This document shows, in pieces, positions 45,401 to 52,790 of a DNA stretch of 64,000 nt (position 1 is its first letter; each line of letters starts with the position of its first letter). The stretch is from CADEED01 sp963842515 (GTDB taxonomy: Bacteria > Pseudomonadota > Gammaproteobacteria > Steroidobacterales > Steroidobacteraceae). The position numbers and the translations under genes were made by a program. The stretch lies in NCBI GenBank assembly GCA_963842515.1, contig CAWJGO010000004.1, forward strand, positions 95,432 to 159,431. The letters are read 5' to 3'. The notes under the pieces were generated by a model. It saw only the letters and a list, made by a program, of their open reading frames with translations. It ran no database searches and had not been told where the DNA came from.

Positions 45401-48038
45401 GGCCGAACCCAGTGACGGTGTTCAACACCAGCAGGTCGCCCGCGCCCGCACCGCCATTGATGGCGGTGACGTTGTTCAACTGCGCGCCGTCCTCGAGCGT
45501 CAGCGAATCGTCACCGCCGCACAAATCGATCGTGCCCGCACCCGATACGGTGCCGGCCACCGTCAGCGTGTCGTTGCCACTGCCACAGCCATAGTTGCCC
45601 GCCACTGCCAGCGTGGCGCCGCCAGCAACCGTGGTTGCCAAACTACCGCCAGCGGGGGCATCGAGCATCGCGCTGGCGCCGATGGCGAGGGTTCCGGCGT
45701 TGACGTTGACGATGGAAAAATCCGAGATGCCCGGGCCGACGATGTCGAGCGTGCCGATTCCCGACTTGGTCAGCGTCTCGAATGTCTGTACGGCACCCAG
45801 CATAGCGCTGGCGGCGATGTCGGCGTTGAGCGTGTCGTTGCCCGCGCCGCCGAGGACAGACCCCGTGACGTTGGTGTTGTCGTGGATGACGAAGGTATCG
45901 TCACCGGCATTCAGATCGAAGCTGCCGGCGCCAGTGTCCAGGAGGCCCGCGACGTCCAGCATATCGGCGCCGTCGCCGAGCGTACCGTTGGCCAGCATCG
46001 TCGCTCCGGCGTCGATCCACACCGTGTCGTTCGACGATCCGCCGGTGACCAGCGCGGCGCCGGCGGTCGCGGTCTGCAACGTGCCGGTCACTTCCAGCGT
46101 GGCGCCGCCGTCGTTGCTGAACGTGATGTCGTCGGCAGTCAGCTCGCCCGGCGTCACCAGTCGGCCATGCTCGAGCACCACGTGATCGATGTCACTGTTC
46201 GCCGTCATCGTCGTGGCGCCGGCGCCGCGTAGCACGAGCGTCCCGTCGCCGGTGACGTTCTGGCTCAGCGTGAACGCGTCGGAGCGGTTCACCGCGAGCG
46301 AGGCGCCGGCGGCGACGGTGGCTTGCGCGCTGCTGATGCTGCCGGTGTTGCCGCCGCTGCCGAGCTGGAGCGTTCCGCCACTGACGGAGGTGAGGCCGGC
46401 ATACGTATTGGTGCCGCTCAGAGTCTGCGTGCCGGTACCGATCTTCGTCACGGTGGCCGTTCCGCTGATCACGCCCGAGTAGATAGTGTCGGAGTTGTTG
46501 CCCCCGACAGAAAGGTTTCCCGAGCCCATCGTGACGTTGCCGCCGGCGGTCCCGCCGCCCGCGAGCGAGCCGATGGCGATATTGAAACTGTTGAGGTCCA
46601 TGGTCGCGCCCGCGATGTTCGCGAGCGTCACCGCCGAGTTGTTGCCGAAGGCGGTGGCGGAACCCGCGCGTAGCGTGCCCTGGTCTATTTGCGTGGCGCT
46701 CTGATAGGTGTTGTTGCTGCTCAGGATGACGGTGCCGTCGCCGGTCTTTCGCAGCGTACCGCCCGCGCCGCCGATGTTTTGCGAATGCGTGCGCGTCGCC
46801 GCGTTCCCCCCCGCAGCCACGGGAGTTCCTGTTGCCGTCTGGTGCAGGTTGAGCGTGCCGCCGTCCAGGATTGCGTTGCTGGCCCAGGCCGAAGTATTCC
46901 ACAGCCGCAGCGTGCCGCTGTTGACGAGCGTGGTTCCTGTATAGCTGGGTGCCGTTCCGGCGAAGGTCTGGTGGCCCGCTCCGGTCAGCGCGATCACGAA
47001 ATTCAATCTGCCTGCGCCGCCGTTCTGAATGCTGCGACCGGTCAGACGATCCCCGATAGCGGTCGTATAGGTGCCCGAGCCGACCAGCGTCACCGTGGCA
47101 TCGGTCGCCGCGCCGTTGCGGAACGTGACCGACGAGCCGTTGCCCTGATGCCCGAGATTGATTCCGCCCATGGTTTCGTTGAATCCGTTCAGCGAGAAGA
47201 TAGACGAACCTGAGTAGTGGCCGGAGGACAAGGTCACGGTTGCGGTATCGTTGATCTGCTCCGCGGCGCCCAGCGTCACGAACCCGGCGGACGTGTAGTT
47301 GCCGCCGCCGAGTTGCAAAAGATTCCCGCTGACGGCATTACCTCCAGGCGCTGCGAGAATTACCGCGGCCTGGGCCAGTCCGCTGCCACCCAGCACCGTC
47401 TGGCCGGTGTAGGTGTTGGTGCCGGTCAGCGTTCTCGTGCCGCCACTGAAACGCACGCCGTTGGTCCCGGCGATGACGGATGAAATCGTGTCCGGTGTGG
47501 CATCGCCATCGATGAGGCCGGAAACGACGCCGAAATTGATCGTGCCGCCGCTCAGATTCACCGTGCCTTCCTGGAACGTCAGCCGGCCGATGTTCTGCGT
47601 GCCGTTCACGGTCACGGTGTACGTGCCCGTGGCATCCGTTCCTGCGGAGAAAAACAGCCGGTCTGCCGTGGTCGTCGTCACTGCGCCGGTAGCCGTGGCG
47701 CCGTTGACATTCGTGGACAACGTCGCGCCGCCGGTGCTCCAGGTTCCGGTGGGCGTTGTGCCGCCGGCACCGGCAGTGCCGCCGTCGGCGTCCCAGTAGT
47801 AATCAATCGCGTATGTCGGTGGGCACGATGCCAGCAGCACCAGCAGTGAACCCAACCGCAGCTGCCACGCAAATGCCAGTGGCGGAGCCTCAACCACATC
47901 GCAGTCGCGCGCGAGTCCCAAAGCCGTCGCCCGCTCATCGACTGCGCCGCCGCCCTTGCCTCTGCGCTTCGCGTTTTCGGACGCCACCACCCAGGTGAGC
48001 CGCGTCTTGGACCAAATAATCCTGAAAATGCGGTTCAT
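39414..48038 (-). CDS. Giant autotransporter (type Va) with ESPR, PATR repeats and duplicated passenger
   Basis: 2874 residues. The N terminus MNRIFRIIWSKTRLTWVVAS followed by ENAKRRGKG is an extended signal peptide region, then the signal core (LRLGSLLVLLASCPPTYA). The passenger (about 75-2560) is a Gly/Thr/Asp-rich beta-helix with PATR-type repeats (GTLRKTGDGTVILSSNNTY, TLIKQNAGTLVVSGANTF) and repeated units containing GGAGxDTL/GDGDDNFVVHD, reminiscent of single RTX-like turns. A Pro/Ser linker (DPPSSSDPEPPVPAYRP) precedes the roughly 290-residue beta-barrel ending GVRANFGFRMTF. Two passenger segments, about residues 910-1291 and 1614-1995, are nearly identical. Cysteines occur as pairs in three units. 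The gene follows a TPR-sulfotransferase gene by 40 bp; GGGAGAGGCG precedes its ATG. Likely a surface adhesin or filament. Confidence 0.93.
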   Translation of the reverse strand: MNRIFRIIWSKTRLTWVVASENAKRRGKGGGAVDERATALGLARDCDVVEAPPLAFAWQLRLGSLLVLLASCPPTYAIDYYWDADGGTAGAGGTTPTGTWSTGGATLSTNVNGATATGAVTTTTADRLFFSAGTDATGTYTVTVNGTQNIGRLTFQEGTVNLSGGTINFGVVSGLIDGDATPDTISSVIAGTNGVRFSGGTRTLTGTNTYTGQTVLGGSGLAQAAVILAAPGGNAVSGNLLQLGGGNYTSAGFVTLGAAEQINDTATVTLSSGHYSGSSIFSLNGFNETMGGINLGHQGNGSSVTFRNGAATDATVTLVGSGTYTTAIGDRLTGRSIQNGGAGRLNFVIALTGAGHQTFAGTAPSYTGTTLVNSGTLRLWNTSAWASNAILDGGTLNLHQTATGTPVAAGGNAATRTHSQNIGGAGGTLRKTGDGTVILSSNNTYQSATQIDQGTLRAGSATAFGNNSAVTLANIAGATMDLNSFNIAIGSLAGGGTAGGNVTMGSGNLSVGGNNSDTIYSGVISGTATVTKIGTGTQTLSGTNTYAGLTSVSGGTLQLGSGGNTGSISSAQATVAAGASLAVNRSDAFTLSQNVTGDGTLVLRGAGATTMTANSDIDHVVLEHGRLVTPGELTADDITFSNDGGATLEVTGTLQTATAGAALVTGGSSNDTVWIDAGATMLANGTLGDGADMLDVAGLLDTGAGSFDLNAGDDTFVIHDNTNVTGSVLGGAGNDTLNADIAASAMLGAVQTFETLTKSGIGTLDIVGPGISDFSIVNVNAGTLAIGASAMLDAPAGGSLATTVAGGATLAVAGNYGCGSGNDTLTVAGTVSGAGTIDLCGGDDSLTLEDGAQLNNVTAINGGAGAGDLLVLNTVTGFGLNGSEVINFELLQKNDAGTATLSGTHSFAGGTALDGGGLSISGSLETPTIGLADGTVLTVAGTVQAAGASQALISGSAGINTVSMGAGGTLRASGDLGNGADVLDVAGTLEVGGGTFLLGDGDDNFVVHDGTVVTGAVDGGAGLDTRTFNINASADLGALLGFEGVTKTGTGVLNITGPGATDLQAVDVLAGRLDVLAGASVIATVGATLNTVVAAGATLNVEGAYGCGDGGDNMIVAGTVSGSGTLDLCGGEDTLILRDGAVLANTISGGAHGSGDTLMLENAGALTFDASRTLNFEFLVKDNAGAATLTGSQSYIGGVALNDGTLSVAGVVNTPTVALADDTVLDITGTLQSAAATTTSITGSAGINTVIVGAGGTLRASGDLGNGDDVLDVAGNLDTGGGVFMLGGGDDSLLIHDGTHIVGTVDGGAGFDSLNTSIAGIADLGAVSTFEELIKSGAGTLNINGPAPSDFASVEVQGGSLNIAAAGSLNGVQNVTVASGASLIVDGSFTFTPGADTFTVAGDVSGLSSIDMLDGDDMLTIQDGADLSGLAGPVDGGTGTDTLNADIATSATLGGAIDFETLIKSNTGTLNILGPAASQFDTVLVQGGTLFVGAGAVVDPQTTVVDAGATMTVDGAYSGTLGNDTFTVSGGVNGTGTIDLLAGDDVLTINDGGDIGGLTNPIDGGSHTPAGDAVVLNFASDSTFSSGNVINFESLVKQNAGTVTLTGTTAFSGGTALDGGGLSISGSLETPTIGLADGTVLTVAGTVQAAGASQALISGSAGINTVSVGAGGTLRASGDLGNGADVLDVAGTLEVGGGTFLLGDGDDNFVVHDGTVVTGAVDGGAGLDTRTFNINASADLGALLGFEGVTKTGTGVLNITGPGATDLQAVDVLAGRLDVLAGASVIATVGATLNTVVAAGATLNVEGAYGCGDGGDNMIVAGTVSGSGTLDLCGGEDTLILRDGAVLANTISGGAHGSGDTLMLENAGALTFDASRTLNFEFLVKDNAGAATLTGSQSYIGGVALNDGTLSVAGVVNTPTVALADDTVLDITGTLQSAAATTTSITGSAGINTVIVGAGGTLRASGDLGNGDDVLDVAGTLDTGGGVFMLGGGDDHFVVHDTTAVTGTVDGGMGNDLINVDISAGNTVPLGAMLGFESLGKSGAGTLQINGPSQFIDVDVLAGTLELSGTGGIAAQTTRILNGATLNLTGNFRGTAGEDTFHVAGTVAGPGTLDLDDGNDMLVIQDGANLLGLATPLDGGAGGNILVTDIAGSATLGGMINFATLNKTNIGMLRVDGPAPSAFSVVNVSGGTLALGTAGDISGATATTVASGATLQVDGGYAGSAADDVFTLSGTLRGGGVIDLLDGDDVFTINTGATVAFSGVVDAAAATADRFVLAGAGSGSFDMGLIGRVFRNFEGFTKEGAGTWRLTGTGDRDWTVLDGTLIGDSASFGGDIANAAIVVFDQAFDGTFDRVLSGSGTLIKQNAGTLVVSGANTFSGTTQIAAGTLQVDGTLPGALTVSSGATLSGIGSVGSVTALAGGFVAPGNTATPFGTLTLTGDYAGGATVTINTQLGDSSSPASRLVIQGSASGTSPVLINPASGNGAQTAGDGISIILVGGVSPSDSFHLARAVQAGAFEYLLFQGGASDANDWFLRSELADPPSSSDPEPPVPAYRPGVAGYVLGPQANLEYGFTAIGNLRSRVGDQGRVANAKPDRSDTDAWMRVHVDEIDAVGRRFQALDLNIKTLQFGTDVYAYKSGEATAHFGLMASVGESRATFFDPARAIAGLATRAGNAETDVNGAGAYWTIHGTSGGYFDMAAQLLHYQNRYRDAYLASGKQSGWGGTLSAEIGAPFALGATNWRIEPQLQLVYQQLELGDFTDEVGAVARVKDDALRARAGVQLFRAPAKWLGLNDASPYLGFGAQRDFGDAASVVVGNTAVREQLPDTTGDVSVGFTGSVRPGITLHLDVRYQQSTEAEQRDGVRANFGFRMTF
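42055..43199 (-). repeat. Long in-frame repeat inside the autotransporter, distal copy
   Basis: About 1145 bp that match 44167-45311 with an offset of exactly 2112 bp (704 codons). By eye I find only two differences: G/T at 42110 vs 44222 (Thr/Asn in DVAG(T/N)LDTGG) and C/T near 43036 vs 45148 (Val/Met in NTVS(V/M)GAGG). It covers passenger residues about 1614-1995. Sequence just outside both ends diverges sharply. Confidence 0.9.
44167..45311 (-). repeat. Long in-frame repeat inside the autotransporter, proximal copy
   Basis: Partner of 42055-43199; covers passenger residues about 910-1291. Edges: identity starts at TCGTCGCCGCCGCCGAG (44167) and ends at CATCGAGCGCCGTGCC (45311). The DNA between the two copies (43200-44166) is different in sequence but encodes units of the same design, so the duplicated module is 704 residues long with only its outer 382 residues still near-identical. 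Confidence 0.9.
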
Positions 48039-48078
48039 CGCCTCTCCCGTGATTGCAAGTGCAAGACCAAACTACACT

Positions 48079-49620
48079 TCATGTTGGCCAGTCTCCTCCA
48101 ACTTCCCGGATGACCTCGCCCAGCCGCGCCTCGAGCGGCTCGATCAGCGCCGCATAGCGCCGCCATCGTCCCACAGCTTCCTGATGTACCGGCCGCGCCG
48201 CCGCCGCGTAAGTCGGCGAGCGAACCGGATCGCTTCGCCGGTGGAAAGCCAATGCCTCGGGCGACCAGGCCACATTCAGAAAGGACAGCACGCGCTGCAT
48301 CTGCGGCTCGGGTTCCCGCACCAGGGATTCATAGCGAACCTCGAGCCACGGCGTTGTCAGGCGGGAGCGCAGCCGCAACCAATGCTCGAGCTCCGTCGCC
48401 ACCTGCTCCGAGGTGGATTCGAGCTGGGCAAACGCCGCCGTTGCAGCGTTAACGGGCAGTGATTGCGTAAAAGAAGACCAGACGACGTCCCGCGGATCGC
48501 GCAGCGCGACCAGCACTCTGGCCTCCGGAAACAGCCGCACGGCACCGGCCAGCAAGGGAAAGATCGACGGATTCTTGTCGAGGAGCAGCCGATCGTGCAG
48601 CGACTCGTCCACCGTCTCGATGATGTTGCGCCAATATGCGCCGCGCGCCACTTCGATCTCCTCCCGCGACATTTGCGCCAGCAGCGCACGCATTCCGGAG
48701 GAGCGTGGATGCCCTCGCAGCAAGGGCATCCAGACGTGACTGTGCCAGACGGAGGATTCGGACGAAGAAGCCAATTGCGGATGACTGCTCAGGATTCTCT
48801 CCAGCAGCGTGGTGCCCGAGCGAGGACAGCCCACCAGAAAGGCGTGCCGATGCGGCGTCGCCGGCGGCGTTTCGGCCCAGCGCGTGAAATCCTCGGCCGT
48901 CGGTACACGATCCGCGGAGCGCAAATCCCGCATGCGCTCGTGCCAGGTGGCTTTGAACTGCTCGGCATAAGGACGCTGAATTTCCTTGGCCGCCACAAAC
49001 GCGGCATAGGCCTCGTTGCAGCGGTCCTGCGCGTCGAGCGCATGGCCCAATTCATATCCGGCCTGACAGCGAACCTCGGGCGACGCTTCGGGCATGCTGA
49101 TGACGGCTCGCGCCAAACGCTCGCCTTTCTCGATCGCTCCACAGCGTCGTGCCAGACGCGCCGCGAGCAGCATCAACCCGGGATGATCCGGAAAACACGA
49201 TTGACCTTCGGCCAGCGCGACGGCGGCCTCGGGCAGACGGTTGAGGCGTTCGAGTGCTTCGGCCCAGCGATGAAACACCGCCGCAGGCGGCTGAGGTTCC
49301 GCGGCGGCGAGTTGCATGAACTCCGCCGCCCAGTCGAATCGCTGAAAATCGCAGCAGGCGACGCCCGCCGAACCCAACGCCCACAGGCGCCGACCAGGCG
49401 ACGCAGAGCCGATCAACTCGTCCAACTGCTGGCGAGCCGAGTGGAAACGCGAACAGTGGCCGAGAATCGTCGCGTAATGCAGGCGGCGCATCGGTTCGGC
49501 GGGATCCACGCGCCAATGCGCCTCGATTTTTGTCAGAGCGCGGCCATACTCCTGGAGGGTCCAGTCACGCTGGATATCAGCGAGCAGTTCTGATGGGATT
49601 TCGGAAGCATTCGGAGTCAA
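48079..49620 (-). CDS. TPR-containing sulfotransferase
   Basis: 513 residues. The first 240 or so residues are helical tetratricopeptide-like repeats (EPMRRLHYATILGHCSRFHS, WAEALERLNRLPEAAVALAE). The C-terminal half is a PAPS-dependent sulfotransferase: 5'-phosphosulfate loop FLVGCPRSGTTLLERILSSH, 3'-phosphate motif VLVALRDPRDVVWSSF, and LEVRYESLVREPEPQMQRVL. No signal or TM segment, so cytoplasmic. The frame opens just after a stop, and the first possible start is TTG at 49620 (GGTGAAG upstream); no ATG occurs for another 40 or so codons, so TTG is accepted with caution. The autotransporter gene follows after 40 bp on the same strand, suggesting an operon in which the enzyme may modify the adhesin or a surface glycan. 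Confidence 0.88.
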   Translation of the reverse strand: MTPNASEIPSELLADIQRDWTLQEYGRALTKIEAHWRVDPAEPMRRLHYATILGHCSRFHSARQQLDELIGSASPGRRLWALGSAGVACCDFQRFDWAAEFMQLAAAEPQPPAAVFHRWAEALERLNRLPEAAVALAEGQSCFPDHPGLMLLAARLARRCGAIEKGERLARAVISMPEASPEVRCQAGYELGHALDAQDRCNEAYAAFVAAKEIQRPYAEQFKATWHERMRDLRSADRVPTAEDFTRWAETPPATPHRHAFLVGCPRSGTTLLERILSSHPQLASSSESSVWHSHVWMPLLRGHPRSSGMRALLAQMSREEIEVARGAYWRNIIETVDESLHDRLLLDKNPSIFPLLAGAVRLFPEARVLVALRDPRDVVWSSFTQSLPVNAATAAFAQLESTSEQVATELEHWLRLRSRLTTPWLEVRYESLVREPEPQMQRVLSFLNVAWSPEALAFHRRSDPVRSPTYAAAARPVHQEAVGRWRRYAALIEPLEARLGEVIREVGGDWPT

Positions 49621-50085
49621 GCGACTTCACCGACAAAAATACGGCAGTTCTTTGTCATTTCCGTATGCTGTCGCCGCTCACGCGCTCCAAGACTCCTGTC
49701 GACCAAGATCATACACGCGCCCGAAATGAAGAAATCGCGAATGATCTGGATGGGTCTTAGGGGATCTTACGATTAGCGCGACTTCCCGCACCGACCACTA
49801 TCGATACCAACTATCTTTTCTAGTCTACTGGCGCGTGTGCTGGGCAAACTACTTCGGCCACCGATGGAATCGACTTCAGGTGTGCTCGCGTACCAAAACG
49901 GATACGGGGAAAAGCAGACTATGCGGGTTGGACTCACCATCGCTTTTGTCTTCGCGACCTGACACCCTTTTTAGTCCCGTCCAGACTTGGAGTCCGCCGT
50001 TGATGTACGTGACGCACGGAGCCACGACTAGCGCCCCATGCGTGTTTTTCCGACTTGTTCTATCGTGCTCAACGCCTCAAGCGAA
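49621..50085. other. 465-bp stretch without a supported gene
   Basis: Less GC-rich than its surroundings; no frame shows a ribosome site with a recognisable product. A short frame MKKSRMIWMGLRGSYD at about 49725-49775 ends quickly. It probably contains the promoter of the sulfotransferase-autotransporter operon (reading left from about 49640) and marks the left flank of the putative island. Confidence 0.4.
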
Positions 50086-50195
50086 GCTCACCGAAGTATC
50101 GGCCGAATTTCCGGCGAAACTCCCCGCTGATCTTGTGGCGGCGAGATGCGACCATCGTCAACGCTGGCCGAAGAATTGGCGGGAGAGAGGGATTC
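50086..50195. repeat. Left direct repeat (att-like) with degenerate tRNA 3' end
   Basis: Matches 61804-61914 in the same orientation over about 110 bp, with eight substitutions and one single-base indel by eye. The rightmost part, read on the minus strand, is GAATCCCTCTCTCCCGCCA, which resembles the T-arm and acceptor end of a tRNA with CCA (50177-50179); the T-loop is damaged (TATGAAT) and the acceptor is one base short. The other 90 bp correspond to sequence downstream of a tRNA 3' end. Confidence 0.75.
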
Positions 50196-50299
50196 ATACC
50201 GGCTCCCGAGAACATGAATTGCAGCGCTTTTTGAATTTTCCCGAATATCCATACCTCAGGAAATACCCATCAGAAAAACGCCAATTTCGACCACGTTGA

Positions 50300-50488
50300 C
50301 TATATTCCTACGGTCCATCCGGCTGGAAATAGAAAGAAAAGCGTTGCAAGGAACAACACGCACCACGTGATGTATAGATTCCGTCCGACTTTCGGCCATT
50401 TGTCGCGACACACGAACCAGACAATCAAGGCCGGCACGAGAAGACCAGGACATTCGAGAGACCGGCGAAGAGCATTATTCCTCGTCAT
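50300..50488 (-). CDS. Possible small two-helix membrane protein or fragment
   Basis: A 62-residue frame, GLLVPALIVWFVCRDKWPKVG, then NLYITWCVLFLATLFFLFPA and GWTVGI, with two clear hydrophobic helices joined by a charged loop and a stop at 50300. The amphipathic pattern looks genuine rather than a chance frame, but the apparent ATG at 50488 lies inside the end of the regA gene and has no ribosome site; an internal GTG (VPALIVW) is an alternative. It may be the C-terminal remnant of a larger membrane protein. Low certainty. Confidence 0.3.
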   Translation of the reverse strand: MTRNNALRRSLECPGLLVPALIVWFVCRDKWPKVGRNLYITWCVLFLATLFFLFPAGWTVGI

Positions 50489-51011
50489 CGCGCGCGGGAA
50501 CGGGTTTTTTCGCCAGCTTGCGCTGCAGCGACCGGCGATGCACTCCGAGCACGCGGGCGGCGGCGGAAATATTGCCGTCGGTGGTGCGCAACGCCTGCTG
50601 GATGTGCTCCCACTCGAGCCGGCCCAGCGGCAGCATGGTGTCGGACTCCTCCGCCGGCGCGGAAGGATCGTCGGTGAGCACGCGCAGGATGGCGTCGACG
50701 CTCACGGGTTTCAGTAGATAGTCATGGGCGCCGGCCTTGATGGCCTCGACGGCCGTGGCGACGCTGGCGTAGCCGGTCATCATCACCACACGGACCTCGG
50801 AACGGATCGCCTTCAGCGGCTCGATCAGCCGGAGTCCAGACTCCTTGCCGATCTTGAGATCGAGCAGCGCGAAGTCGAAGGCGTGTTCGCGGGCGGCGGC
50901 AAGCGCGGACTCGACGTCGGCGGCAGTAACGGCCTCGATGCCGCGGCGCTGCAGGGAGCGCTGCAAGGTGCGCACGAACAGCACATCGTCATCGACCAGC
51001 AAGCCCATCAT
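50475..51011 (-). CDS. regA: RegA/PrrA/ActR-type redox response regulator
   Basis: 178 residues. The receiver has MGLLVDDDVLFVRTLQRSL, phospho-Asp in FALLDLKIGKESGLRLIE, and Lys in YLLKPVSVDAIL. A short linker leads to a Fis-type HTH (LEWEHIQQALRTTDGNISAA, ARVLGVHRRSLQRKLAKKP). Length, absence of a central AAA+ domain and the HRRSLQRKLAK helix are typical of RegA. Its ATG overlaps the regB stop by 4 bp (ATGA). RegA-type regulators control respiratory oxidases, photosynthesis and redox genes; here it is encoded beside a copper-uptake set, which could be its target. Confidence 0.92.
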   Translation of the reverse strand: MMGLLVDDDVLFVRTLQRSLQRRGIEAVTAADVESALAAAREHAFDFALLDLKIGKESGLRLIEPLKAIRSEVRVVMMTGYASVATAVEAIKAGAHDYLLKPVSVDAILRVLTDDPSAPAEESDTMLPLGRLEWEHIQQALRTTDGNISAAARVLGVHRRSLQRKLAKKPVPARDDEE

Positions 51012-52228
51012 GTCCGCACCGTACCTGGCAGCTGGAAAGTCACGCGCACGCCCGGGCCGTCCGCCGGCGGATGCATCGACAGCTCGCCGTTCAGCCGCTC
51101 TACCGTCGCGTGCGAGAGCGCGAGACCAATGCCCAGCCCGCCGGGTTTGCTGGTCCGGAACAGCGTACCGGGGAGGAGCGGAGTAGTTTGATCGATGCCC
51201 GGGCCATAGTCGCGGATCTCTCCGCGCAACAAGCCGGATGAGGTGTCGAGACGCAGGTCCACCCTGCGGCTCCCGGCCTGCTCGCTGGCGTCGGCCGCAT
51301 TGTTGAGCAACGCCTGCAGCAGGTGACCTACCGAGGCATCGACGCATTCGCTTCCGGCTGCGGTACCTTCGCGGACTAGCTCGATGGTCGGGCGCACCAG
51401 CTGCCAGCGGTCGATGACTTCCTCCAGATTCACGAGACCGGCACCGTTCTCGTGGGCGTTCGCTGCGAGGGCGCGCACGCGGTCGCGGCATTGCACGAGC
51501 AGCGCGCGGATGGTTGCCGCGTCCTCGCCATCCAGCTCGTCCGTCATCAACGTCAGCGTGGCGAGCGGTGTATTGAGTTCGTGTGCCACCGACGCGGCAT
51601 GCGTGGCCAGCGCCAGGATGCCTTCGTTGCGAGTGAATCTCTCGCGCAGCGTGGCGAGTTCCCGCTCCCGCTCGCGCCAAAGCTTTGCGAGTCGCGCGAA
51701 GAACACCAGCATGACGGCAGCGGAAACCAGGAAGTTCACCAGCATTCCGATCTTGTGCAGGTTGAATGTGTCGCCCATGGCGCCGTGCACGTGCGGCAAT
51801 GGCTGGCCGAGATACACCGACATTCCTAAGCCCACGACACAGCAAACCGCGGTCACCCACACCCACACGGCGGGAAGCGAGAGAATCGACAAGGCGATGG
51901 GCAGGAGGAATAGCGATGCGAAGGGATTCTCGATGCCGCCGCTCCAGGCAATGAGCCAGGCCAGCACCAGGACGTCGACCAGCAGATGCGCAAACAACTC
52001 GGCTGGTCCCGTATCGTGAATGCGAGACGCGCGCACCGACGCGTAGGAATTGAAGGCCGCCAGAAACAGCACTCCCGCCCAGAGCGGCAGGGCCGGTAGC
52101 TTTACCTGCATGGGTCCGGTGACGATGGCAATGGTAATCGCCTGCCCTGCGACGGCGATCCATCGCAGCTTGCAAAGCAGCACCATGAAGCTGCGCGAAG
52201 ATGAGCCCTGCCAACCGATTCCGTTCAC
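51008..52228 (-). CDS. regB: RegB/PrrB/ActS-type redox sensor histidine kinase
   Basis: 406 residues from the GTG at 52228, which overlaps the upstream lipoprotein stop (GTGA); the longer open frame is a shadow of that gene. Six membrane segments fill residues 20-190. The quinone-site heptapeptide GGIENPF (consensus GGxxNPF) follows LVLAWLIAWS. The H-box is THAASVAHELNTPLATLTLM, with a cysteine in ALLVQCRDRVRAL at about the position of the redox-active RegB cysteine. The N-box is LQALLNNAADASEQ and the G-boxes are IRDYGPGIDQ and PGGLGIGLALSHATVE. These features identify a RegB-type quinone/redox sensor. Cotranscribed with regA and the lipoprotein gene. Confidence 0.93.
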   Translation of the reverse strand: MNGIGWQGSSSRSFMVLLCKLRWIAVAGQAITIAIVTGPMQVKLPALPLWAGVLFLAAFNSYASVRASRIHDTGPAELFAHLLVDVLVLAWLIAWSGGIENPFASLFLLPIALSILSLPAVWVWVTAVCCVVGLGMSVYLGQPLPHVHGAMGDTFNLHKIGMLVNFLVSAAVMLVFFARLAKLWRERERELATLRERFTRNEGILALATHAASVAHELNTPLATLTLMTDELDGEDAATIRALLVQCRDRVRALAANAHENGAGLVNLEEVIDRWQLVRPTIELVREGTAAGSECVDASVGHLLQALLNNAADASEQAGSRRVDLRLDTSSGLLRGEIRDYGPGIDQTTPLLPGTLFRTSKPGGLGIGLALSHATVERLNGELSMHPPADGPGVRVTFQLPGTVRT

Positions 52229-52659
52229 GGCGTGGAATGTCCGTGGCCACTGCCAGTCATGCGTACCACCCCTTTGAAGGCCGCGATTCGCGCCAGGCGC
52301 TCGGCGGGCACGGAAGTCTCCGCGATCGTGAGTGACTGCAGTAACGCATCTGCGTCCGAACGAGACATGCCCGCGTGCACGAGCATGCCGGCGCTCTTCA
52401 GGGTATCGCCCGCACAGAGCACCACGCTCCAGCGGTCGCCCTCGCGCTGCAGCAGCGCACGGCCTCCCAGCTCCGGCTGCGTCCAGTCCGCGATCGCGAA
52501 TGCGCCGACGACCACGATGGGATCCACGGTCAAGGGCGCCTCGGGCTTGTTCCAATCCCGCATCATGACGGCTCGGATATCGGCCGCAGCCGGTGATAAC
52601 TCACGGCTGGCGTCACAGGCCGCGAGCGACAACATCAACAAGACGATGATCGATCTCAT
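52225..52659 (-). CDS. Copper-uptake-system-associated small lipoprotein
   Basis: 144 residues from the ATG at 52659 with signal IIVLLMLSLAAC (lipobox, Cys at about residue 15). The conserved stretch MRDWNKPEAPLTVDPIVVVG, AIADWTQPELGGRALL, WSVVLCAGDTLKSAGML matches, as far as I recall, a family found with copper-uptake TonB receptors and PepSY proteins; that name is from memory. The tail ends GSGHGHSTP, with two histidines. It heads the operon with regB and regA (4-bp overlap with regB) and is divergent from the PepSY gene. Confidence 0.75.
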   Translation of the reverse strand: MRSIIVLLMLSLAACDASRELSPAAADIRAVMMRDWNKPEAPLTVDPIVVVGAFAIADWTQPELGGRALLQREGDRWSVVLCAGDTLKSAGMLVHAGMSRSDADALLQSLTIAETSVPAERLARIAAFKGVVRMTGSGHGHSTP

Positions 52660-52790
52660 GTTTGCATTATGAGTGATGCCGCCCCCTGGAAGCGCCTGCG
52701 ACAAATTGCCGCATCCTCTTCGCCCCATGGCTCCCTAGAATCCGGACGGCGCGCCCTGGGGCGGTGACTTCTTCCACAACGAGCAAATCC

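Noticed and set aside
39414..48038. Tandem short repeats in this gene as a CRISPR array or as satellite DNA
   Set aside because: The repeats are in frame, vary like protein repeats, and lie within a single intact coding sequence.
51012..52250. 591-residue frame extending regA upstream to 52250
   Set aside because: It is the wrong frame of regB; regA is complete from 51011.
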